Below, in pieces: positions 11,580-20,706 of a stretch of 64,000 nt of DNA. The stretch is from Turbatrix aceti (lineage: Eukaryota; Nematoda; Chromadorea; Rhabditida; Panagrolaimidae). Within the stretch, counting starts at the first letter, position 1, and the number at the start of each line of letters is the position of its first letter. Made by a program: the position numbers and the translations under genes. The notes under the pieces are model-generated. The model ran no database searches, had not been told where the DNA came from, and was given only the letters and a program-made list of their open reading frames with translations. The stretch spans positions 8,460,739-8,524,738 of the forward strand of contig OZ017767.1 of the NCBI GenBank assembly GCA_963969345.1. Direction: 5' to 3'.

Positions 11580-13100
11580 TTATAAGATAAAAAGTACACG
11601 CGTACTGCGTTTTCGTTGACAAACGCCGCCGAAAATGATCGAGTGATGCATGCATGTACGATCACTGGATCTTCAAAGGTCAAAAAGCAGTGATGGGGAA
11701 AGGAGACATTTATCAATTCTTCGATCGACTGACGGAATACATTTTTTTGTATATTTGTTAGAAAATTGAACGTACAATATTTTTTGTTTTCGTCTGCACA
11801 AATGCAAAAATGAAACCAATTTTCAACAAATTTTTTTTTCAAATTAAAATGAGCCTCCATTGAAATTGAAAACTGAAATAATGCCCATTAAAGGCCAAAA
11901 AAAGAATAAAAAAGCAAACAATGAATTCCAACTCGTAAAACGGTTTTTTTAATTTTTTGAGCCTAAAACAAACAAAAGACCAAAAACGATGCTGATTAAC
12001 CAAAAAAAATGTTTTTTTGAACTCTCAAGTTTTAAAAAATGGCTTCCGGAATGAGAAAAAAGCTCTGCACAAGCTTGGATGAATGCTCGAATTCATGAGT
12101 GCCTAACTCTTCACTTGTGCATGCCCAACGGACGTGTCAAATTAATTTATTATTTATTCACTCACTTATGTAAACGTACATTATTATGACAGACTTTGAA
12201 CGTGTCTCGTGCACAAATGGATGCGTGTGCGTTTTTTGTTTGTTAAATGCAAAGAAAAGGAGAAGAAAGGAATTTTCTTGGAGTAAGACCAAAAAAAGGG
12301 CTTTTGTTTTGGAAATATAAATGCTCCTTTTTTGATAAAATAGGAAAAAACAGAGATAAACCGTTGCTGAGGAAACTTTAAGGATTTTAAATAAAAATTC
12401 TTCAAAAGTTGATAACCAACAAAAAAACTAAACTTTAGTTTTTGAACTGCAGGTTGGTCAAAAAAAATTATGTTCCGGGTTCAAACAAAAGAGAAATGCC
12501 ATTTATTGTTTAGAGCATTGAAAAGCAAATACACCTGCATTGTCAATGATTAAAAAGCCTCAGAGTCAGCGGAAGCATTCACCGGAGAGAACAATGTTTA
12601 AGAAAATGTAAACAAAATATTTTTTGAAAGTCAAAAAAATAATAATGTAGCTTTTTGCTTGTTTTTGAAACCAAAATATCTAGAAAAATAGAGAAAAATA
12701 TTGGCAAGAAAAATTTATGAGTTAATTGTTTGTTGCTTATTATTACATACATACATACAACGAACTATGATTACTTAGTTAGTTAGCTCGCGGCAACATG
12801 GCATGTCTGCCGCTGGCATTCTGGGTCTTTGGGTATTAGCGGGGCTTCTCTAATCTAATGAAACTCCCGAGACTCAAGTCTCTGGCGCTGCTCACATCAA
12901 TGAGAAGATTTTTTTGAGGCTATTTTTTATCCTTTCTTTTCTTTGCCCTGACATGCATCCTGTCTGGCGCGAGGGCAACAAGCTTTGTCATTTTTTTCTT
13001 TTGAGGCATCTAATATTTGTGCACAAAAAATACAAAGAAAACATAGCATACAAAAAGTTGACTTTTTGCTAACGAGAAAAAAACTTACATAGAAATGCGT
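11580..13100. other. AT-rich spacer before the heat-shock cluster
   Basis: No gene recognised. A short palindrome (GCGGCAACATGGCATGTC then TGCCGC) lies near 12788-12811. The ORFs present are lysine/phenylalanine-rich chance frames in AT-rich DNA. Confidence 0.5.
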
Positions 13101-13106
13101 ACTCAG

Positions 13107-13136
13107 GAGCCGCGATTGAAACCTGCGCGCAGGCTC
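13107..13136 (-). other. Conserved 3' hairpin, sHSP-like gene 1
   Basis: GAGCC at 13107-13111 pairs with GGCTC at 13132-13136, with inner GCG/CGC pairs. This copy has a 5-6 base insertion (CTGCG) relative to the others. It lies about 180 bases beyond the stop of gene 1, in the same relative place as the hairpins of the other cluster genes. Function unknown. Confidence 0.5.
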
Positions 13137-13312
13137 TACCAGGCAGCAATCTCTATTTCTTTAATCCCCCTTCCCATTTTCCTTTCTCAAATTAAACAGT
13201 GATTGGATTTTCAATATATTTCGCAATATAAAACAATAATTAACAAATATCAATTTAAAGCAATAATTATGAAAAATGCACAAAAGTTACAAGGAATGTC
13301 AAAGATGGCATA

Positions 13313-14122
13313 TTACTCGGCGGCAGCAACGGCCTCGGCCGACTTGGATCCCAAGATCAAAAGTCCTCTGCGTGGCTTGAATTTGATCTGGAGCGAATCA
13401 GGGTCGACGCCGGCCGGGATTGTGATGACGTGAGTCTCGGAGCGGGTGACAGAACGGGATTCGCCTTCCTTGGTGCGGGTGGCCTTGACGGTCAGCTTAC
13501 CGTTACTTCGAAAAACCTTCACTTCACTGGGCTCGTAGCGACGCAGCTCGTGCAGCTTCAGCTTGTAGCGCTTGTCGGTAGGAGGGTCCGCGATAATAAG
13601 ATGACGGACATCGGATGCGAGCTCTTCTTCGGGCTGAACAACGTGAAAATCTTCGTTGTCGCCGTTCTGGATAGTCAGGTCGACGGCTGGTCCACGTTCG
13701 CATTGTCCAAATCGGCGGCCGTGTCGCTGGTAATCGTAGAAGCCGGTTGGCATGAAGGGTCGCATGAAGTGGTGCTTGTGGACGTGACCATGACCGTGGA
13801 AGCGGTGGCCATGACGGCGTCCTCCGCACTTCTTTGCAGGTCCAGGGCTGCGACGACCGACTTCTTCTTCAGACGAGGTATCCGAAGAAGAATCAGAAGA
13901 AGACGACGAACAAGTAGATTCGGAACGGTTTCGACGTCCTTTCTTGCAGTGGCCGCGCTTACCGGAGGGAAAATCACCTTCGGGTGCAAAGTCGGGATGC
14001 TGGGGACGGGTCCATGCGTCGGGACGCCAGTGACCAAAAGGTCCGAAGCGGCGGACGGGAAGTTGAGAGGCGAAAGGTTCGCCAAAAGGCTGGTAGTTGA
14101 CTGGAATAGAGCGGTGGTCCAT
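13313..14122 (-). CDS. sHSP-like gene 1 (subfamily A)
   Basis: Single exon, 269 residues. The start is the ATG opening MDHRSIPVNYQPFG, shared by all A members. Order: Phe/Pro/Arg-rich head (RRFGPFGHW, 24-32), basic KRGHCKKGRRNRSES (55-69), Ser/Asp/Glu tract (68-87), RRSPGPAKKCGGRR (90-103), His-rich stretch (104-118), then an alpha-crystallin-like domain at about 160-258. The domain shows YKLKLHELRRYEPSEVKV, GKLTVKATRTKEGESRS, HVITIPAGVDPDSLQIKFKP and RGLLIL, matching the beta-strand order and terminal G-x-L signature of small heat shock proteins. Expected role: ATP-independent chaperone forming oligomers. Head-to-head with gene 2. It has Thr and Gly where relatives have Ala/Ser/Asp. Confidence 0.85.
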   Translation of the reverse strand: MDHRSIPVNYQPFGEPFASQLPVRRFGPFGHWRPDAWTRPQHPDFAPEGDFPSGKRGHCKKGRRNRSESTCSSSSSDSSSDTSSEEEVGRRSPGPAKKCGGRRHGHRFHGHGHVHKHHFMRPFMPTGFYDYQRHGRRFGQCERGPAVDLTIQNGDNEDFHVVQPEEELASDVRHLIIADPPTDKRYKLKLHELRRYEPSEVKVFRSNGKLTVKATRTKEGESRSVTRSETHVITIPAGVDPDSLQIKFKPRRGLLILGSKSAEAVAAAE

Positions 14123-15064
14123 GTTGATGATGAATCTGGGACTGAAAAATTAGCTTTTATACAAAGTTCCTCAGACAAGATGTATTTCAGATAAGAGTGC
14201 AAAAACATGTGACTCGTCGCTGATCTTTGCGTGCAGCGACCGCCTTTTCGCGTCGAAACACCGTGGGTGGAAAAGGGGCGGGGCAAAAAATCAGTGACGT
14301 CACTAGTGTTTTCGACGCGAAATACGTCAGTGGTCAAGATCTATTTCGAAAGATTTTGCAAAAAAATAACATGTGTATATACGGAACGGTACTAATCTTT
14401 GCCCCGTGAAATACTTTATTTTGTCCATTACTGGGAACCTAATGCACACTTTCGTTTCCCACAAAAAATACATAAGCCCATTAATCTGTAAAAAAATGCA
14501 GGAAAGAACGAGTTCACAAATATAATGGAATCGTTGAAATGTGTACAATACAGCTGACTAAATGGAGTTCATTTCACAAAAGTAAACGCTTCTGCTGAAC
14601 AACGATCCCTAAACACCTATTTACAAAAAATACTCGTGACAATTTTGTAAACAAAGTAATGTAAAAGAGAACCCGATGTGTGTTGAGGCAATGAACAAAC
14701 GGTAAAAACGGATGGCAAATTAACTGAGAATTAAATGAATTAACCGAAATTGAACTGATTTGACATCCCTAAAAAAATGCGATTCTATATTTTTTTGTTA
14801 ATCCCATGCCTTTTTTTTTCAAAAATTTTACGACACCATTTCTGCAGTGTGTTGTGTGCCTTAATCGTTTCAAAACAATATTTTTTACCTCACTTTGTTT
14901 ATATCCCTGCTATTTTTTGATGCAAAAGGGCGGGCGCTGAAAGCAAAGATCAGCGGCATTTTTTGTGTTTGTTTGTTTTTTACTGACATCTTGAACGTTT
15001 GAGCACACATAAAAGGTACAATTTGCAAGCTGTGATACCTCACTTTCTCTTGCAGGAAATCAAC
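14123..15064. promoter_or_regulatory. Divergent promoter region, sHSP-like genes 1 and 2
   Basis: Gene 1 side (minus): TATAAAAG at 14154-14161, AAGATCAGCGAC at 14216-14227, TTTCGCGTCGAAACACC at 14246-14262, GGGGCGGGGC at 14275-14284, TGACGTCA at 14295-14302 and the inverted arm AGTGTTTTCGACGCGAAA at 14305-14322. Gene 2 side: GGGCGGGC near 14930, AAAGATCAGCG at 14945-14955 and a TATA-like CATAAAAGG near 15009. I find no TGACGTCA on the gene 2 side, unlike the other B promoters. The middle is AT-rich with no recognisable element. Confidence 0.65.
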
Positions 15065-15898
15065 ATGGATCCTCGTAATCAAGCTATCTACGGGCCTTTT
15101 GGAGGACATCAACTTTCCGGCCGACCTTTTGGTCGCGGGCGTCAGGACTTCTGGGCGCGTCCCGGATTCGGCGGTGGTGAAGGTGACTTTGGTCCATATC
15201 CAGGACAGGGAGGCGGATGTGGTCCTCCCGGTCTTGGACGTCGCAACCGAAACGGACGTCATAAAGGTAATCGTCATCGTCGGTCGGATTCTTCTTCTTC
15301 TTCATCGTCATCTTCTTCATCATCTTCGTCATCTTCTTCGTCGTCATCCTCGTCATCCTCGTCTTCTTCTTCTTCCTCGTCTTCATCTTCGGATTCTGAA
15401 GACGAGAAGCACCACCGTCATGGTCGCGGCCGTGGTCCTGCGAAGAAGCGTGGAGGACGGCGTCATGGAAAACGCCACCACGGAAAAGACGACAAGGACA
15501 AACCACACGGAAAACCCCACCATGGTCCTGGCCGCCACCACGACCGTAAAGACGGTGTCGATCTCCAGGTAAAGTCCGGTTCTGGTCCCGATAAGCAGAA
15601 TAATATTCCCGCCGATGGTAAACGTCTCGAAATCTCTGACGGGCCGAAGCCATACAAAGTCAAACTTCCCGAACTTGGTCGCTACGATCCAGGCGATGTT
15701 GAAGTTTTCCATAGCAACGGAAAGCTGCATGTTAAGGCCAGCCGCACCAAGGAAGGCGAGTCCCGCAACGTCACCCGCTCCGAGACCCATGTCATCACGC
15801 TTCCGGAAGGTGTCGACCCAGAATCTCTCCAGATCAAGTTTAAGCCTCGCAAGGGTCTTCTCATTCGATCGGCTCCAGCTGCTGAAGGCGCTCAGTAA
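15065..15898 (+). CDS. sHSP-like gene 2 (subfamily B, longest Ser tract)
   Basis: Single exon, 277 residues from MDPRNQAIYGPFGGHQ; an upstream in-frame ATG at 14999 precedes the TATA-like box and was not used. A Gly/Arg/Phe-rich head and RRNRNGRHKGNRHRR lead into about 35 nearly uninterrupted serines, the longest run in the cluster, then DSEDEKHHRHGRGRG, KKRGGRRHGKRHHGK and a Lys/His/Asp-rich stretch. The alpha-crystallin-like domain reads YKVKLPELGRYDPGDVEV, GKLHVKASRTKEGESRN, HVITLPEGVDPESLQIKFKP, RKGLLI. It ends AEGAQ. It departs from other B members in the domain (LPELGRYDPG), so it is an older branch. AATAAA follows at about 15911. A TTGCAG just before the ATG could be a splice acceptor. 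Confidence 0.82.
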   Translation: MDPRNQAIYGPFGGHQLSGRPFGRGRQDFWARPGFGGGEGDFGPYPGQGGGCGPPGLGRRNRNGRHKGNRHRRSDSSSSSSSSSSSSSSSSSSSSSSSSSSSSSSSSSSDSEDEKHHRHGRGRGPAKKRGGRRHGKRHHGKDDKDKPHGKPHHGPGRHHDRKDGVDLQVKSGSGPDKQNNIPADGKRLEISDGPKPYKVKLPELGRYDPGDVEVFHSNGKLHVKASRTKEGESRNVTRSETHVITLPEGVDPESLQIKFKPRKGLLIRSAPAAEGAQ

Positions 15899-16127
15899 TT
15901 GCTTTGTAAATAAATATAATCAGCACTTGTAAGAACAAAAAAATGTATACCTACATAATACTATATTATTCATGCTTGCTTTATAACCAATGTTGTAAAC
16001 GATAAAAAATATATACTCTGTGTTGTTATTCAGGGGACGTTCAAAAAAAGAATAGTCGCTTGTATGTAAAAAAACAGGCTATACAAAAATAAACAATTAC
16101 CAATAAATTAGAGGAATGCGCACTCAG

Positions 16128-16151
16128 GAGCCGCGATTGAAACGCAGGCTC
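16128..16151 (-). other. Conserved 3' hairpin, sHSP-like gene 3
   Basis: GAGCCGCG, loop ATTGAAA, CGC, bulged A, GGCTC: a compact 8-pair stem. Flanks GCGCACTCAG and CTACCAGGCAGCAATC are shared with the other copies. It lies about 180 bases past the stop of gene 3 and also within the convergent gene 2/gene 3 spacer. Confidence 0.6.
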
Positions 16152-16328
16152 TACCAGGCAGCAATCTCTATTTCTTTAATCACCCCTTCCCATTTCCCTT
16201 TCTCAAATTCAACAATGATTGGATTTTCAATATATTTCGCAATATAAAACAACAATTAACAAATATCAGTTTAAAGCAATAATTATGAAAAATGCACAAA
16301 AGTTACAAGGAATGTCAAAGATGGCATA

Positions 16329-17177
16329 TTACTCGGCGGCTGCAACGGCCTCGGCAGACATGGATCCCAAGATCAAAAGTCCTCTGCGTGGCTTGAACTT
16401 GATCTGGAGCGAATCAGGGTCGACGTCGGCCGGAAGGGAGATGACGTGAGTCTCGGAGCGGGTGACAGATCGGGATTCGCCTTCCTTGGTGCGGGTGGCC
16501 TTAACGGTCAGCTTACCGTTGCGCAGGAGAACCTCCACCTCGCTGGGGTCGTAGCGGCGCAGCTCATGAAGCTTCAGCTTGTAGCGCTTTTCGGTCGACG
16601 GCTCCGAAATGTTGAGACGGCGGACGTCGGATGCGAGCGCCTCATCGGGCTCGACAACGTGAAAAGCTTCATTGTCGCCATTTTGGATGGTCAAATCGAC
16701 TGCAGGACCTCGTTCACAGTGTCCAAATCGGCGACCGTGGCGCTGGTATTCGTAGAAGCCGGCGGGCATGAAAGGGCGCATGAAGTGGTGTTTGGGGCCG
16801 TGGCCATGACCATGACCATGACCGTGGAAGCGTTGTCCGTGACGGCGGCCGCCACACTTTTTTGCCGGGCCGGGACTGCGACGACCGACTTCTTCTTCAG
16901 GCGAGGAGTCCGACGATGAATCAGACGAAGACGACGAAGATGTAGATTTCGAACGGTTTTGGCGACCTTTCTTGCAGTGTCCGCGCTTACGTTCATGATG
17001 AAAGTCAGGAGCAGCACAGGGGCCAAATCCCCCTTCCCCAGCAAAGCCAGGATGCAGAGGACGGTTCCATGCGTCGGGACGCCAGCGACCAAAAGGTCCG
17101 AAGCGGCGGATGGGAAGTTGAGGGGCGAAGGGTTCGCCAAAAGGCTGGTAGTTGACTGGAATAGAGCGGTGGTCCAT
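16329..17177 (-). CDS. sHSP-like gene 3 (subfamily A)
   Basis: Single exon, 282 residues. It has the A-type head, but with an extra segment FGPCAAPDFHHERKRGHCKK that only gene 11 shares (as YGPCAAPDFHHG). Ser/Asp/Glu tract, RRSPGPAKKCGGRRHGQR, then HGHGHGHGHGPKHH and RPFMPAGFYEYQ. The alpha-crystallin-like domain reads YKLKLHELRRYDPSEVEVLL, GKLTVKATRTKEGESRS, HVISLPADVDPDSLQIKFKP, RRGLLIL. Its 3' untranslated region is nearly the same as that of genes 1, 7 and 9. Convergent with gene 2, head-to-head with gene 4. Confidence 0.85.
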   Translation of the reverse strand: MDHRSIPVNYQPFGEPFAPQLPIRRFGPFGRWRPDAWNRPLHPGFAGEGGFGPCAAPDFHHERKRGHCKKGRQNRSKSTSSSSSSDSSSDSSPEEEVGRRSPGPAKKCGGRRHGQRFHGHGHGHGHGPKHHFMRPFMPAGFYEYQRHGRRFGHCERGPAVDLTIQNGDNEAFHVVEPDEALASDVRRLNISEPSTEKRYKLKLHELRRYDPSEVEVLLRNGKLTVKATRTKEGESRSVTRSETHVISLPADVDPDSLQIKFKPRRGLLILGSMSAEAVAAAE

Positions 17178-18050
17178 GTTGATGATGAATCTGGGACTGA
17201 AAAATTAGCTTTTATACAAAGTTCCTCAGACAAGATGTATTTCAGATAAGAGTGCGAAAACATGTGACTCGTCGCTGATCTTTGCGTGCAGTGGCCGCCT
17301 TTTCGCGTCGAAACACCGGGAGTGGGAAAGGGGGCGGGGCAAAAAAACAGTGACGTCACTAGTGTTTTCGACGCGAAATGTGTCAGTGGTCAAGATCTAT
17401 TTCGAAAGAGGGGCAAAAAACATGGAATATCGTAGATCTTTGCACCCATGTAACATTTTGTGTCAGTTGTTGTTTCTGTCAAGAAAAGCAATTAGTAAGT
17501 CCAAAAAAAATTAGCAGGAAAAAAGCGTCCAAAATAAATAAATAGAAACGTTAAAGTAGAAATTAGGTGACCAAATATAGCTCATTTGAGGAAAATAATA
17601 GTTGTTCAGGTTTCTGAACAGCGGTCCCTGAACAACTACAAAAAATAACCCTGACTATGCTGTAAACAATGCAACAGGGAAGCAGAGCAAGGAAGAGAAC
17701 TCGATGTGTGCTTTGGCCACCTCGGGGAAAGGGAGAGAGCGAATGACAAACAAACAAAAAAACAGTGTTGTGATTGTTTTTTTTGGAAAACCCCTGCCTT
17801 TTTTTGTGCAATAATATTGATATTGATAGTTCCTGTCAGTGCTGCAGTGATTTTTTTCAAATAAAAACATTTATTCCGGTCGAAAACACCTGTGACGTCA
17901 TTTTGTTGACAACTCCGAGTCGAAAGGGCGGTCGCTGTAAAAAAGATCAGCGACGCACGTTTGTTTGTATTTTTTCAAGACATCTTGTACGTTCGCGTGC
18001 GAGCCCGCATATAAGGTACCTTTTTCAAGCAAAAATTATCATTTCTCATC
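17178..18050. promoter_or_regulatory. Divergent promoter region, sHSP-like genes 3 and 4
   Basis: Gene 3 side: TATAAAAG at 17209-17216, a CTGATCTTTG copy near 17274, the TTTCGCGTCGAAACACC arm near 17301, GGGGCGGGGC, TGACGTCA at 17351-17358 and the opposite arm AGTGTTTTCGACGCGAAA. Gene 4 side: GGTCGAAAACACC, TGACGTCA at 17893-17900, GGGCGG, AAAGATCAGCGAC at 17942-17954, ACATCTTGT, TATAAGG at 18010-18016. The TATA box of gene 3 is only 32-39 bases from its ATG. Confidence 0.7.
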
Positions 18051-18902
18051 ATGGATCCTCGCACTCAATCATTCTACGGGCCTTTTGGAGGCCATCAGCA
18101 ACTTCCCGGTCGTCGTTTTGGACCTTTCGGTCGCTGGCATCAAGGCCCGTGGACTCGCCCTGACTTTGACGATGAAGGCAATTTTGCCTTCCACGGACCC
18201 GGCGACTTCCCTCACCACGAAAGCGGTTTTGGTCCTCTTCACCCGGCTCTCGGACCTCGTCATCACATGGGCCGCCCAAAAGGCCGTCCTCAACAATCAG
18301 AATCAACCACTTCGTCGTCAACATCTTCGTCTACTTCTTCGTCGTCTTCTTCTTCGGAATCGGAAGACGAAAAACGCCGCGGACACCCCTGTCAAGCAAA
18401 GAAGCGCGGCGGACGGCGTCATGGAAAACGCCATGGCCAAGAACGTCACGGCTCGCCGCAAGGAAAGTGCCGTGGCCGAGATAACCAGGGCCCTCCTTCT
18501 GGCAAACCCCATCATGGCCGCCGCCACGATCGAAAGGACGCCGTCGATCTCCAGGTCCAAGGCGGTCTCGGCGCCGACAAGCAGAACGATCTCCCCGCCG
18601 ATGCCAGGCGCCTCGAACTTTCTGACGCTCCCAAGCCGTTCAAGGTGAAGCTCCACGAACTGCGTTGCTTCGAGCCCAGCGATGTGGCTGTTTACCTGAG
18701 CGAAGGCAAGCTGCACGTCAAGGCCACCCGCACCAAGGAAGGCGAATCCCGCTCCGTCACCCGCTCCGAAACACACGTCATCACGATCCCGGAAGACGTC
18801 AACACCGACAGCCTTCAGGTCAAGTTCAAACCTGGCAAGGGTCTTTTGGTCTTTGGACCACGATCTGCACCTGTTGCGCCTGCCGCAGAGGTCGCTCAGT
18901 AA
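18051..18902 (+). CDS. sHSP-like gene 4 (subfamily B)
   Basis: Single exon, 283 residues from MDPRTQSFYGPFGGHQQLPG. The head RRFGPFGRWHQGPWTRP is followed by an acidic/His segment (FHGPGDFPHHESGFGPL). Then come a mixed Ser/Thr tract, ESEDEKRRGHPCQAKKRGG, and a His/Arg/Lys-rich linker ending RRHDRKDAVDLQVQGG. The domain reads FKVKLHELRCFEPSDVAVYL, GKLHVKATRTKEGESRS, HVITIPEDVNTDSLQVKFKP, GKGLLVFG. Cys replaces the Arg found in other members at ELR(R/C)F. AATAAA lies about 90 bases past the stop. The B-type AVYLSEGKLHVKA wording is shared with genes 6, 8 and 10. Confidence 0.85.
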   Translation: MDPRTQSFYGPFGGHQQLPGRRFGPFGRWHQGPWTRPDFDDEGNFAFHGPGDFPHHESGFGPLHPALGPRHHMGRPKGRPQQSESTTSSSTSSSTSSSSSSSESEDEKRRGHPCQAKKRGGRRHGKRHGQERHGSPQGKCRGRDNQGPPSGKPHHGRRHDRKDAVDLQVQGGLGADKQNDLPADARRLELSDAPKPFKVKLHELRCFEPSDVAVYLSEGKLHVKATRTKEGESRSVTRSETHVITIPEDVNTDSLQVKFKPGKGLLVFGPRSAPVAPAAEVAQ

Positions 18903-19073
18903 AGGCATCTTGGTCGCTTGAATACTTGTAAAAACCAAAAAAAGTACTTGTTGTAATATATTACTCATGCTTGCTTTATTTCTGTTGTTGTAATCAATAA
19001 AATTATGTTCTGTTATCAGTGTTATTGAATGTGTTGTTGAAACTTTGGATGTGGTCATAAATGCAGCTTGGTC

Positions 19074-19097
19074 GAACCTGCGCTTTTGTCGCGGTTC
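19074..19097 (+). other. Conserved 3' hairpin, sHSP-like gene 4
   Basis: GAACC, bulged T, GCG, loop CTTTTGT, CGC, GGTTC. The stem keeps full pairing although GAGCC/GGCTC of the A genes has become GAACC/GGTTC, a paired change. Downstream flank CCGAGTGCGCG matches the A-type flank CTGAGTGCGCA. Confidence 0.65.
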
Positions 19098-19254
19098 CCG
19101 AGTGCGCGTTTTCTTCGAAGACGGAAAGTCATAAAAATGACTGTTTACCAATACATTGACGTGATGTTTCATGATTGCCATTATCACTAAAAAAATGATT
19201 TCTATGATATTGAACGATGCAAGTTGTTGAAATTTTTAACTGTCAAATATATTT

Positions 19255-19562
19255 ATTTTTACAGACAAGTGCTCTTCGCTGATCTTTGCTTGCAATGACC
19301 GCTTTTTATCGTTCAGCAAGATTAGTACCGTTCCGTATATGGTTTGCAAATCTTTCGAAATAGAACTTGACCACGGATACAATATGTGTCGAAAACACTG
19401 ACGTTACTTTTCCGCCCCTGGTGTTTCGACGCGAAAAGGCTGGCGTTGCAAGCAAAGATAAGCGAAGACTCGCATGTTTTTGCAATCTTATCTGAAATAC
19501 ATTTTATCTGACTGAGGGACCTCGTATAAAAGCCATTTTTAAGTCCCAAATTCATTATCAAC
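19255..19562. promoter_or_regulatory. Promoter of sHSP-like gene 5 plus orphan B-type promoter
   Basis: For gene 5: GTGTCGAAAACACTG near 19386, a variant CRE TGACGTTA at 19399-19406, CCGCCCC, GGTGTTTCGACGCGAAAAGG at 19420-19439, a weakened AAAGATAAGCGAA near 19459 and TATAAAAG at 19525-19532. At 19258-19300 the sequence ACAGACAAGTGCTC then TCGCTGATCTTTGCTTGC matches the minus-strand promoter of B gene 6 (21585-21625). No B gene lies to its left, so this looks like the leftover promoter of a lost divergent partner. Confidence 0.6.
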
Positions 19563-20348
19563 ATGAAGTCATCATCGATTCCAGTCAACAATCAGCCTTT
19601 TGGCGAACCTATCGCTCCTCAACTTTCCGTCCGTCGCTTCGGACTTTTCGGCGGCTGGCTCCCCAACCCATGGGCTTGCTCTCCCGATTTATCACCCGAA
19701 GAAGACTTACCTCAAAGTAAGGAAGGCCCCTGCAAAAAAGAACGCCGAAACAGTTCGGAATCTACATTTTCGTTTCTCTCTTCTGATTTATCGTCGGACT
19801 CCTCGCTTGTAGTAGAAGTTGGTCGTTGCAGCGCTGAACCTGCAAAGAAGGGTGATGGCCACGGTCACGGCCATAAACATAAACACCACTTCTTGCGACC
19901 GTTCATGCCAATCGATTATCATTACCAGCGACACGGCCCTCCTTTTGAACACTGTGAACGAGGCTCTGCCGTCGATTTGACTATCCCGAACGGCGATAAC
20001 GAAGATTTTTACATTGTGCAGCCTGATGAGATACTCGCATCCGACTTTTGTTGTCTCAACATCTCAGAATTTTCGACCAAAAAGCGCTACAAGCTGTTGC
20101 TACACGAGCTGCGCGATTACGAGCCTAACGAGGTGAAGGTTTCCCAGTACAACGATGAGCTGACTGTCAAGGCCACCCGCACCAAGGAAAGCGAACCGCG
20201 CTCCGTCACACGCTCCGAGACTTTTGTCATCACAATCCCGGCCGACGTCGATATGAATTCGGTTATGTATAAGTTGAAGCCACAAATAGGACTTTCTATT
20301 CGGGGAACCAAATCCAAATCTGCTAAGGCCGTTGCTGCTGCAGAGTAA
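19563..20348 (+). CDS. sHSP-like gene 5 (subfamily A, divergent)
   Basis: Single exon, 261 residues, starting MKSSSIPVNNQPFGEPIA instead of the usual MDHRSIPVNY. It keeps the A-type plan, but the Ser tract is interrupted (FSFLSSDLSSDSSLVVE), KKCGGRRHG has become KKGDGHG, and HFMRPFMP has become HFLRPFMP. Several domain signatures are altered: YKLLLHELRDYEPNEVKV, DELTVKATRTKESEPRS, DVDMNSVMYKLKP, IGLSIRG. The frame is fully open, so it may be expressed, but loss of conserved positions and a mutated CRE suggest relaxed constraint. It is the only gene of the left half without a divergent partner. Confidence 0.75.
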   Translation: MKSSSIPVNNQPFGEPIAPQLSVRRFGLFGGWLPNPWACSPDLSPEEDLPQSKEGPCKKERRNSSESTFSFLSSDLSSDSSLVVEVGRCSAEPAKKGDGHGHGHKHKHHFLRPFMPIDYHYQRHGPPFEHCERGSAVDLTIPNGDNEDFYIVQPDEILASDFCCLNISEFSTKKRYKLLLHELRDYEPNEVKVSQYNDELTVKATRTKESEPRSVTRSETFVITIPADVDMNSVMYKLKPQIGLSIRGTKSKSAKAVAAAE

Positions 20349-20506
20349 ATATTGACATTCCTTGTAACCTTTGTGCCTTTTTATAATTATTGCTTTAAAC
20401 TGATATTGGTTAATTGTTGATTTATATTGTGAAATAAATATATTGAAAATCCAATCATTGTTAACAATATTTTTTATAACCTTTCTTCGAAGAAAACGCG
20501 CACTCG

Positions 20507-20531
20507 GAAACCGCGACAAAGGCGCAAGTTC
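20507..20531 (-). other. Conserved 3' hairpin, sHSP-like gene 6
   Basis: GAAACCGCG, loop ACAAAGG, then CGCAAGTTC. The stem is weaker than in gene 4 and needs G-T pairs on the minus strand. The flank CTTCGAAGAAAACGCGCACTC matches the region past gene 4. It lies in the convergent gene 5/gene 6 spacer. Confidence 0.5.
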
Positions 20532-20706
20532 GACCAGGCTGCGTTTATGACCTGCTTCCCCACCCAAAACTTCAACACAAAACATTCTAAGACTGATAGC
20601 AATACAGTTTTATTGTTTACAATAATAAAAATAATGCAAGCATGAGTAAAATTACAGTTGAACAAGTATTTTTTTTGTTTTTACAAGTATTCAAGAAACA
20701 AAGCAA

